Assembly: GCA_023264435.1 (NCBI GenBank)
Contig: JAHFMK010000006.1
Coordinates: 1 to 15,235 of the forward strand
DNA length: 15,235 bases
Source: Candidatus Kaiserbacteria bacterium
GTDB taxonomy: Bacteria; Patescibacteriota; Minisyncoccia; Phycocordibacterales; UBA918
Direction of reading: 5' to 3'
The translations under genes were made by a program, and so were the position numbers. This document shows positions 8,141 to 13,256 of the stretch, piece by piece; positions within the stretch are counted from its first letter, which is position 1; every line of letters starts with the position of its first letter. The notes under the pieces are model-generated. The model saw only the letters and a program-made list of their open reading frames with translations. It made no database searches and was not told the DNA's origin.

Positions 8141-8677
8141 CTAATACTTACGTGCATTATTCTTCAATAAATCTCGATTGGTAAACGTTTCAAAATAACT
8201 ATTTAGTGTTGTAAATAAATCAATACTTTCAATATTCTGTTTGCAGGAGTCAAATGCATATTGTGTATATGCAGTCTCAATATCATAACGATATGCAATA
8301 CCATCAACATTTACGGGACATTCACCAGTAAATACAGTTTTTTGTGCATTGACAAAATCAGTTTTTCCCAATTTTTGCATCAGTGCAGTTCTTTCTGCGG
8401 TAGTGAGAGAACCTTTAAACTGTTGTGTAGGATTGGTTGCAGATGGAGCAATAAATGTGTAACTTCCGTCGTCAGCAATTCTGTATGTCGGACACAGTCC
8501 TTCCCCGTCTCGCGAACATCCACCATACATAGTTACCACAATACTCGTCTCATTTGACGATGATGTAATACTTCCGTCTCCCTCCTTACCTGTATTACTC
8601 GAAAGAAAAATAATGACGCCCGAAACAAAACCAAATAGAAATGTACTAATAATGATGAGGTAGAGATGCTTTGTCAT
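8141..8677 (-). CDS. Membrane-anchored extracytoplasmic protein with four cysteines, DUF6438-like
   Basis: The 178-residue product has an N-terminal membrane anchor or signal (about 4-26), a Ser/Gly-rich linker (27-44) and an outside domain. The segment around YGGCSRDGEGLCPTYRIADDGSY (51-73, key residues C54, C62, P63, Y65, D70, G71) resembles the GC...CPxYxxxxxxDGxxxY pattern of DUF6438-type domains; this is only a likeness seen by eye. Cysteines at 54, 62, 120 and 145 could form two disulfides outside the cell. The ATG at 8677 starts at the hydrophobic anchor; the longer in-frame start at 8734 lies upstream of the likely promoter. AGGGG sits unusually close to the ATG. Function unknown. Confidence 0.75.
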   Translation of the reverse strand: MTKHLYLIIISTFLFGFVSGVIIFLSSNTGKEGDGSITSSSNETSIVVTMYGGCSRDGEGLCPTYRIADDGSYTFIAPSATNPTQQFKGSLTTAERTALMQKLGKTDFVNAQKTVFTGECPVNVDGIAYRYDIETAYTQYAFDSCKQNIESIDLFTTLNSYFETFTNRDLLKNNARKY

Positions 8678-8720
8678 TGCCCCTAAGCATACCGTTTTTA
8701 ATTTTTTGCACAAATAGGTT

Positions 8721-8728
8721 ATTATACT
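8721..8728. promoter_or_regulatory. Overlapping divergent -10 boxes: tRNA-Ser (+) and the 8677 operon (-)
   Basis: TATACT on the plus strand (8723-8728) lies 8 nt before the tRNA 5' end. TATAAT on the minus strand (8726-8721) would start an mRNA with a leader of about 37 nt before the ATG at 8677. The hexamers share four base pairs, so polymerase could bind in only one direction at a time. No clear -35 is seen on either strand. Confidence 0.6.
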
Positions 8729-8736
8729 GAACACAC

Positions 8737-8821
8737 GGAGGCGTCGGATAGTGGTTTATTCCACCACCTTGGAAAGGTGGCATACCGCAAGGTATCGAGA
8801 GTTCGAATCTCTCCGCCTCCG
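8737..8821 (+). tRNA. tRNA-Ser, anticodon GGA
   Basis: The acceptor arms GGAGGCG (8737-8743) and CGCCTCC (8814-8820) pair fully, with discriminator G (8821). The anticodon stem CCACC/GGTGG (8764-8768/8776-8780) holds the loop TTGGAAA, so the anticodon is GGA (8771-8773), reading UCC and UCU. The long variable arm (TACC-GCAA-GGTA), typical of serine tRNA, and the T arm GAGAG-TTCGAAT-CTCTC are present. The 3' CCA is not encoded: CAG follows the discriminator, so a CCA-adding enzyme is needed. It is the only plus-strand gene in the window. Confidence 0.96.
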
Positions 8822-9001
8822 CAGTGAACAAAGTGAACACTGGAGATGAGGCAGTGTGAGGCACTGCCTCGTATTTGAAGCTGATGCAAGATAGTTTTGG
8901 AGCCGAATGGCGAACAAAAATATCAACATCGGGTACTGAACAGGTACTATTCAAATCCTGTCTCTTGACTTTAATCATCATTAACGATGATTAAATAAAA
9001 A
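8822..9001. other. Non-coding, hairpin-rich stretch after tRNA-Ser
   Basis: I see no credible protein gene here. It holds several possible hairpins: GAGGCAGTG/CACTGCCTC (8848-8856/8862-8870), TTTTG/CAAAA enclosing GCC/GGC (8895-8919), ACAGG/CCTGT around a tRNA T-loop-like TTCAAAT (8940-8961), and a 10-bp stem (8970-8979/8986-8995). If transcription continues past the tRNA, this would be its 3' trailer as far as the hairpin at 9002-9031. It could also be a separate small RNA, or remnant DNA at a tRNA insertion site. Confidence 0.4.
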
Positions 9002-9031
9002 AATAACGCGGTAACATATCACCGCGTTATT
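9002..9031 (-). terminator. Bidirectional terminator T1 after the first nuclease-fold gene
   Basis: An 11-bp stem (9002-9012/9021-9031) with core AACGCGGT/ACCGCGTT and an 8-nt loop is flanked by A-runs and T-runs on both sides, so it can act for the minus-strand gene and for plus-strand transcription from the tRNA. Its core and loop resemble T2 at 9709-9740. Confidence 0.8.
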
Positions 9032-9074
9032 ATTTTTTATTTACCTCATCCTATCGAAAGAACGTTGTGGATTT

Positions 9075-9539
9075 TTACCTTCTCCTCAACCTATACATGC
9101 TTTTTCTACAAAATCTTGGTTTGGTACTCGGTTTGGATGAACCATTCGATACCCACTCAAGTTTTGCAAAAAGCAAATCATATCGTATGCCATCAAGCAA
9201 TACAGAACGGAGTGCATCGTACAATTCACTCAAAATCTCAGTGTCGGTACGCCCATCGTTCACAATGATAATGATTACATTGTGATATTCAACGGACGTA
9301 TATTTCGCTTGAAATTTTCGAGCCCCACAATCTGAACTTTTTACCTGCACGGGAACATGAATCTCTTCGTCATGGTCTGTGGTGAGTGTAATAATGAAAT
9401 CAAGTCCTCGAGCATCTATTGACCTGTCAGTGTGCAGTACCTTGATTATCGGTAACTTATCTGTTAAAGAAACGGCGATTTCCTTAAAGCGGTCCTCTGC
9501 ACGATTTCCACGAATCATTGAATTAGATTTACCTCTCAT
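9075..9539 (-). CDS. Predicted PD-(D/E)XK-type nuclease-fold protein, paralog A
   Basis: The 154-residue soluble protein has no named match that I can give with certainty. The order of motifs fits the restriction-endonuclease-like fold: GNRAEDRFKEI (11-21, with E15), GLDFIITL (45-52, with D47) and VPVQVKSS (63-69 region, Q65-x-K67). Together these give an E...D...QxK active-site pattern. A hydrophobic strand (HNVIIIIVN, 86-94) and a helix with YDLLFAKL (120-127) follow, then a basic tail (about 135-154). It is clearly related to the protein at 9896-10354, with the same motifs in the same spacing. The ATG has a strong SD (GGGAGG, 9549-9544). DNA or RNA cleavage is inference. DUF4365-like QVKS proteins are the closest pattern I recall. 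Confidence 0.7.
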   Translation of the reverse strand: MRGKSNSMIRGNRAEDRFKEIAVSLTDKLPIIKVLHTDRSIDARGLDFIITLTTDHDEEIHVPVQVKSSDCGARKFQAKYTSVEYHNVIIIIVNDGRTDTEILSELYDALRSVLLDGIRYDLLFAKLEWVSNGSSKPSTKPRFCRKSMYRLRRR

Positions 9540-9558
9540 GTAACCTCCCTATAGGTGC

Positions 9559-9571
9559 TGATTCTGAGTCA
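9559..9571. promoter_or_regulatory. Near-palindrome at the start site of paralog A
   Basis: TGACTCAGAATCA, read on the minus strand, is a 6+1+6 inverted repeat with one mismatch. It lies directly after the -10 box (9577-9572), where a bound repressor would block initiation. It is short and could be chance. Confidence 0.25.
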
Positions 9572-9601
9572 AATATACCGCATAGATATCATTATCGTCA
9601 A
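9572..9601 (-). promoter_or_regulatory. Promoter of paralog A
   Basis: On the minus strand TTGACG (9601-9596), an 18-nt spacer and TATATT (9577-9572) predict a start near 9565, giving a leader of about 26 nt that carries the SD. So paralog A has its own promoter rather than depending on paralog B. Confidence 0.65.
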
Positions 9602-9708
9602 ACTAGAACAAACGCATATAAAAGACTGTTGTCGTAAGACATGATGCACAAGCCATAGTTTGGGTTTGGTCTAGAAATATTAAAGTGTTAATTTGTCGGT
9701 ATTAAAAT

Positions 9709-9740
9709 AAAAAACGCGGTAGCAAGTCACCGCGTTTTTT
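9709..9740 (-). terminator. Bidirectional terminator T2 after the second nuclease-fold gene
   Basis: A 12-bp stem AAAAAACGCGGT/ACCGCGTTTTTT (9709-9720/9729-9740) with an 8-nt loop gives a U-run on both strands. Core and loop length equal those of T1, and the loops share 5 of 8 bases. It lies 155 bases past the stop of paralog B. Confidence 0.8.
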
Positions 9741-9895
9741 TGGGGATTTCTTCGCTCTTTTCTCCTGAAGAACAAGTACTGATACGCGAGTGTTACGTAG
9801 TGCGCTATGCTTCACCCACTACAACAAAGAAGTTTTGCTTCAAGAAACTCTTCACGCTGGAGTTTTAATACGATATTTCCACCTTCGCGATTTTT
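9741..9895 (-). other. 155-base 3' region of paralog B with coding-like fragments
   Basis: In the same frame as paralog B, 27 sense codons follow its TAA (9895-9815) before the TGA at 9814-9812. They include GGNIVLKLQREEFLEAKLL, which looks protein-like. From a GTG just after this (about 9813) another frame runs open for some 37 codons into terminator T2 (VSVLVLQEKRAKKSPKKRG). Neither piece has an SD. It may be a decayed gene end, a C-terminal extension cut off by a new stop, or chance. Confidence 0.25.
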
Positions 9896-10354
9896 TTAAA
9901 ATTTCCCACCGAATCGTGGAATCGCTCGCTTCACTTCTTTTTTGGGGTGGATGAGTTTAAAAAACTCATCATAATTCCTATGTTCGAAAAGAACTTTGTT
10001 TAGTCTTGCTACAATTTCCTTAGAAATTTCATCATCCGACCTATATGAATTAATTACAATTAGGATGACTCCAAGGTGTTTATATGTGGGGTGTGTTTTG
10101 TAAAATTTTTTGACTGCCGGATATGAACTCTTTATCTGGAATGGAACCTTGATATCCCTTGAATCAGAACGAATTAAAAACACTACGAAATCAACCCCGA
10201 GTTGATCAAACTGACTACCTGTCCGTCTAATTCGTCTAATTTTTGGTAAGCTACTGTCCTTTATGGAACGCACAATGTCAAAAAACCGTCCTTCCGCATC
10301 ATTCCCCTTCATTTTTTCTGGGGTTATCTTCTTAAGCTTTTTGAGCTTTTTCAT
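9896..10354 (-). CDS. Predicted PD-(D/E)XK-type nuclease-fold protein, paralog B
   Basis: The 152-residue soluble protein is a paralog of the one at 9075-9539. Shared positions include GNDAEGRFFDI (17-27, E21), LGVDFVVFL (52-60, D55), VPFQIKSS (70-77, Q73-x-K75), a KF pair, the strand VILIVIN (96-102) and YDEFFKLI (128-135). It differs in a Lys-rich N-terminus (KKLKKLKK, 2-9), which could bind nucleic acid. It ends PRFGGKF, like the PRFCRK stretch of paralog A. The ATG has SD GGAGG (10364-10360). The E...D...QxK pattern suggests a metal-dependent nuclease or a derived non-catalytic fold; which of these is not visible. No methylase or antitoxin-like gene lies beside it. Confidence 0.7.
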   Translation of the reverse strand: MKKLKKLKKITPEKMKGNDAEGRFFDIVRSIKDSSLPKIRRIRRTGSQFDQLGVDFVVFLIRSDSRDIKVPFQIKSSYPAVKKFYKTHPTYKHLGVILIVINSYRSDDEISKEIVARLNKVLFEHRNYDEFFKLIHPKKEVKRAIPRFGGKF

Positions 10355-10411
10355 CTAAACCTCCATAATGTAGGGTGTATGAATAGTATCGTTATATACT
10401 GGATTACTCAA

Positions 10412-10435
10412 TAAATCAACGGGAGTAAATCAACG
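10412..10435. repeat. Tandem 10-bp direct repeat upstream of paralog B
   Basis: TAAATCAACG occurs at 10412-10421 and again at 10426-10435, a period of 14 bases. On the minus strand it lies about 60-80 bases before the ATG at 10354, next to -35-like sequences (TTGATT, TTGAGT) and -10-like boxes (TATAAC, TACTAT). It may be part of the paralog B promoter or a regulator site; the promoter boxes are too ambiguous to assign. Confidence 0.4.
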
Positions 10436-10492
10436 CCACACACTGTCATGCTGACTGTTGCTTTTCGAATAAATTTAAATCTACAAAGATAA

Positions 10493-10524
10493 ATCCGCCA
10501 GTGCCCAAATGGGCACTGGCGGAT
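10493..10524 (-). terminator. Terminator of the GGDEF gene
   Basis: A 14-bp GC-rich stem (10493-10506/10511-10524, ATCCGCCAGTGCCC and complement) with a 4-nt loop lies 9 bases past the GGDEF stop. On the minus strand it is followed by TTATCTTTG, an imperfect U-run, so termination may be moderate. Confidence 0.7.
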
Positions 10525-10533
10525 GCGTGCTTT

Positions 10534-11109
10534 CTACATGGTGACAGCATATTGGACACAGTCTCTGCCACTCTCTTTTGCTATGTACAAAGCTTTATCC
10601 ACACGAAAGATGATACTGCCAGCATCATCTTTCGGCCGTGAGAGCGCGACACCGATACTTGCTGTAACGGCGACTTTTGTGTCCCCTACGACAATGTGCA
10701 GATGCTCTCGGATGGCTTTCTGGAAGCGATCCGTGAGTTTTTCAACATCCATCTGTGCCGTGTTCGGTAAGAGAATGTCAAACTCTTCTCCGCCCGTACG
10801 GGCGATGTAGTCACTTGGCCTTGATACAGTCCTGAGAATCACTCCAAACAATGTGAGTATTTCATCACCTGCAGGATGACCGTGTGTATCGTTTACTTTC
10901 TTAAAGTGGTCCAGATCGATACGAACCACCGCGAACGAATAGGACTGCTGGCTCCGTTGTGAAACAGCCAACTCATGCTTTAATGCTTCATCAAAGCCAC
11001 GACGATTAAACAGGCCCGTGAGTGGGTCAACGAACACAAGCTTCTCCAATTTCTCAATGTACAAGCGACATGCCTCACAAGGCACAAACTTATCATGATC
11101 ACTGTGCAT
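10534..11109 (-). CDS. GGDEF-domain diguanylate cyclase
   Basis: The 191-residue protein is almost only a GGDEF domain (PF00990), which makes cyclic di-GMP from two GTP. Visible motifs are DPLTGLFNRRGF (28-39), metal-binding IDLDHFKKVND (64-74), active-site GGEEF (106-110) and DKALYIAKESGRD (171-183). The inhibitory-site RxxD (RPSD, 97-100) lies exactly five residues before GGEEF, so product feedback is possible. The short N-terminus has C11-E-A-C14 and His/Asp residues, perhaps a metal or redox site, followed by a helix. There is no membrane segment, receiver or PAS domain and no EAL or PilZ gene nearby. SD GGAGG (11120-11116) sets the start. The gene looks more GC-rich than its neighbours, which may point to transfer. 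Confidence 0.93.
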   Translation of the reverse strand: MHSDHDKFVPCEACRLYIEKLEKLVFVDPLTGLFNRRGFDEALKHELAVSQRSQQSYSFAVVRIDLDHFKKVNDTHGHPAGDEILTLFGVILRTVSRPSDYIARTGGEEFDILLPNTAQMDVEKLTDRFQKAIREHLHIVVGDTKVAVTASIGVALSRPKDDAGSIIFRVDKALYIAKESGRDCVQYAVTM

Positions 11110-11150
11110 GATGCACCTCCACTAATGTAAGAACATTTCCTCTCGAATAA

Positions 11151-11179
11151 ATTATAACCTGAAAATACTAAATTGTCTA
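11151..11179 (-). promoter_or_regulatory. Promoter of the GGDEF gene
   Basis: On the minus strand TAGACA (11179-11174), exactly 17 nt and TATAAT (11156-11151) predict a start near 11144, leaving a leader of about 35 nt with the SD. No clear terminator separates it from htpX, so some read-through from the lemA operon is possible. Confidence 0.7.
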
Positions 11180-11224
11180 TATGCTCTGCATCTCTATTCG
11201 GTGAAGCCTAGATTGACTATATTA

Positions 11225-12115
11225 TCACCCTCTCAGTATTCTAATCCGATCTGCAACAGGCGGGTGTGTCTGAAACAATCCTCCAATTTTTTGTCCGATT
11301 CCCTGCTTCTTTACCCCAAACGGATCTGCAATAAACAGATGTGCTGTGGCATGACTTGTCTTCTGCATCGGACGACTGTATGCAGATATTTTTTCAAGTG
11401 CTGACGCAAGCCCTTCGGGATATCGTGTGAGTAGTACACCAGATGCGTCTGCAAGAAATTCACGCTTTCGTGAGATAGCGAGTTGAATGAGTTGTGCTGC
11501 GATAGGCATCAAAATAATGCCTGCGATGCCGAGTATAAGGAAAATGGGGCTTCGTTGTCTATCAGCGTCTCCACCACCAAACATCATTGCTCGCGAAAGG
11601 AAATCAGCAAGTATTGCTACAAAACCTGCGAGCACCACCGCTACGGTCATAACAAGCATATCTCGGTTGCCAATATGTGAAAGTTCATGTGCAATAACTC
11701 CTTCGAGCTCGTTTCGTTCGAGTATTTGTAAGAGTCCAGTAGTTGTTGCCACCACAGCGTGTTCTGGATTTCTTCCTGTTGCAAATGCATTTGGTGAAGG
11801 GTCTTGCACCACATACACTTTTGGCATAGGTAATCCTGCGGTAATAGAGAGATTTTCAACAACATTCCAGAGTTCTGGATATTCAGCATGCGTCACAGGT
11901 TGTGCATTTGTCATACGAAGCACAAGCTTGTCGGAGTACCAATAACTCCCAACATTCATACAGAGTGCAAAAATAACCGCCACGTACATAATAATTGGAG
12001 ACTGCATGTACCAGCTTATTGCATAACCAACAGCGACAACGAGCACAAGGAAAAATCCCATGAGCAACCATGTCTTTCGAATATTCTCACCTTGATGTGT
12101 GTAGAGTGTTGCCAT
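11225..12115 (-). CDS. htpX: HtpX-like membrane zinc metalloprotease (M48)
   Basis: The 296-residue protein has the HtpX layout: two N-terminal membrane helices (about 15-33 and 41-57), the zinc motif HELSH (143-147, catalytic E144), two further hydrophobic segments (about 153-172 and 190-213) and the third zinc ligand E219 in SRKREFLAD. PNAFATG (109-115) is also typical of the family. HtpX degrades misfolded membrane proteins at the cytoplasmic face. It ends in TGA, the only TGA stop among the window's genes. The ATG is 13 bases past the stop of the MazG-like gene and has no SD. Pairing of HtpX with LemA is common in bacteria. Confidence 0.95.
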   Translation of the reverse strand: MATLYTHQGENIRKTWLLMGFFLVLVVAVGYAISWYMQSPIIMYVAVIFALCMNVGSYWYSDKLVLRMTNAQPVTHAEYPELWNVVENLSITAGLPMPKVYVVQDPSPNAFATGRNPEHAVVATTTGLLQILERNELEGVIAHELSHIGNRDMLVMTVAVVLAGFVAILADFLSRAMMFGGGDADRQRSPIFLILGIAGIILMPIAAQLIQLAISRKREFLADASGVLLTRYPEGLASALEKISAYSRPMQKTSHATAHLFIADPFGVKKQGIGQKIGGLFQTHPPVADRIRILRG

Positions 12116-12128
12116 TATTGTAAATCAA

Positions 12129-12500
12129 TTAATCATCAAATCCCTTTCCTTGGTCATGCGAGCTGTAATCTGTATCAGATGACCATGCAAGGTATAGTTT
12201 GTCAGTATATGCACCTTTTTCAGCAATACTTTTATTGACTGCGTGCTGTATCTCTTCTTCTGAAATACTATATTCTGCTTTCACTGCATCAATAGTAATC
12301 AAAAGGTCAGCGAGTTCTTTGAGAAGTCCATCACGACCAACATGATTTGAAACACCACTCGCCTCCTCAAACACTTTCCGAATTATCTCACGTTTATATT
12401 CGTCATGATCAATGGTACGTACTTCACACGCAAATCCCTTTTCTGCAATAATTGCAGGCACTTTATCACGACAGAGTTTATTGTAATATATTTTTTCCAT
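12129..12500 (-). CDS. MazG-like/PRA-PH-type nucleotide pyrophosphohydrolase
   Basis: The 123-residue protein opens with YYNKLCRDKVPAIIAEKG (5-22), the hallmark of small MazG-like proteins (phosphoribosyl-ATP pyrophosphohydrolase-like, all-alpha NTP-PPase superfamily), which cleave NTPs or dNTPs to NMP and PPi. The metal-binding acids E45-E46 and ELAD (E62, D65) are seen, but the position expected to hold a further Glu three residues after E45/E46 is Ser48 or Gly49. A histidine-pathway role is unlikely, since no his genes are near; nucleotide house-cleaning is more plausible. The tail (106-123) is Ser/Asp-rich. The gene lies 19 bases after lemA and 13 before htpX, in one operon. Confidence 0.75.
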   Translation of the reverse strand: MEKIYYNKLCRDKVPAIIAEKGFACEVRTIDHDEYKREIIRKVFEEASGVSNHVGRDGLLKELADLLITIDAVKAEYSISEEEIQHAVNKSIAEKGAYTDKLYLAWSSDTDYSSHDQGKGFDD

Positions 12501-12519
12501 ATATAAATCTTAAAGACAG

Positions 12520-13104
12520 CTAGAAGCTTACTTTTACTGCTTCTTTAGCAACATCACCCTCCTCAAGTTCAAAGTATGGTTCTTCTTTAAATCCAAACAT
12601 ATTTCCAATAATGTTTGCAGGGAATGATTGCAGTGCAATTTTAAGATCACGAGCATTACCATTATAGAACCGTCGTGCTGATTGGATTTTATTTTCAGTA
12701 TCAGAAAGTTCACGTTGGAGCTCGAGGAAATTGGTATTTGCTTTTAAGTCTGGATACGCTTCTGCTACCGCCAACAATTTTCCAAGTGCTTGCCCAAGTC
12801 CTGCTTCTGCACCTGCCATTGCCTGCATGGTTGCGGGTGTGAGTTTAGATGGATCAACATGGATTTTTGTTGCTTCCGCACGTGCGTTGGTAACAGCATC
12901 AAAGGTCTCACGTTCATGCGATGCATATCCCTTCACCGTTTCTATCAAATTTGGAATGAGGTCATATCGTCGTTTCAATTGCACATCAATATCTGCCCAC
13001 GCTTCCTTTGTTTGTTGAATAAATTTTACAAAATTATTGTATGCAAAAATTACCCAGAGAACAATAACTGCAAGAACAATCAGAATAATATAACTCAATG
13101 ACAT
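12520..13104 (-). CDS. lemA: LemA family membrane protein
   Basis: The 194-residue protein has one N-terminal membrane helix (about 4-22) and a long helical domain of the LemA family (PF04011). Diagnostic stretches are YNNFVKFIQQTKEAWADIDVQLKRR beginning at 22 (key residues Y22, N23, W36, D40, R45, R46), DLIPNLIETVKGYASHE (48-64) and the C-terminal half NKIQSARRFYNGNARDL (137-153), a near-perfect family match. The molecular role is not settled; association with HtpX is frequent. It is the first gene of the operon. Its ATG has no SD, and the leader after the mapped promoter is about 33 nt. Confidence 0.95.
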   Translation of the reverse strand: MSLSYIILIVLAVIVLWVIFAYNNFVKFIQQTKEAWADIDVQLKRRYDLIPNLIETVKGYASHERETFDAVTNARAEATKIHVDPSKLTPATMQAMAGAEAGLGQALGKLLAVAEAYPDLKANTNFLELQRELSDTENKIQSARRFYNGNARDLKIALQSFPANIIGNMFGFKEEPYFELEEGDVAKEAVKVSF

Positions 13105-13144
13105 ACTTTATACATTAATTACGATAATAAATTACATTCACAGA

Positions 13145-13175
13145 ATTATACCATTTTTTTAATGATATGTGTCAA
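13145..13175 (-). promoter_or_regulatory. Promoter of the lemA operon
   Basis: On the minus strand TTGACA (13175-13170, full consensus) and TATAAT (13150-13145, full consensus) are separated by 19 nt with an A7 run, and TGG precedes the -10 (extended -10). The spacer is long, which the extended -10 may offset. The ten bases ATGGTATAAT are identical to those in the rnpB promoter. Confidence 0.8.
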
Positions 13176-13199
13176 TGAATAAAGTGCAGGTACCGATAA

Positions 13200-13238
13200 A
13201 GAAAACCCCGCGAGACCGAAGGTCTCGCGGGGTTTTCT
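13200..13238 (-). terminator. Terminator of the groES-groEL operon
   Basis: An 18-bp perfect stem (13200-13217/13221-13238) with a GAA loop contains GGGGTTTT, so a GC stem is followed by a U-run on both strands. It lies 18 bases past the groEL stop and separates the chaperonin operon from the lemA promoter. Confidence 0.9.
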
Positions 13239-13256
13239 CAACTATACTCGCAAAAA

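Noticed and set aside
8646..8981. Minus-strand open frame of 111 codons across tRNA-Ser
   Set aside because: It is the antisense of the tRNA gene; ERFELSIPCG is the usual false translation of a tRNA complement. Its upstream part covers only hairpin-rich non-coding DNA.
8737..11224. Direct repeat of the tRNA-Ser 3' end as an attachment-site pair
   Set aside because: I looked for a second copy of the T-arm/acceptor sequence in the window and found none; no integrase gene is present. Island status stays inference.
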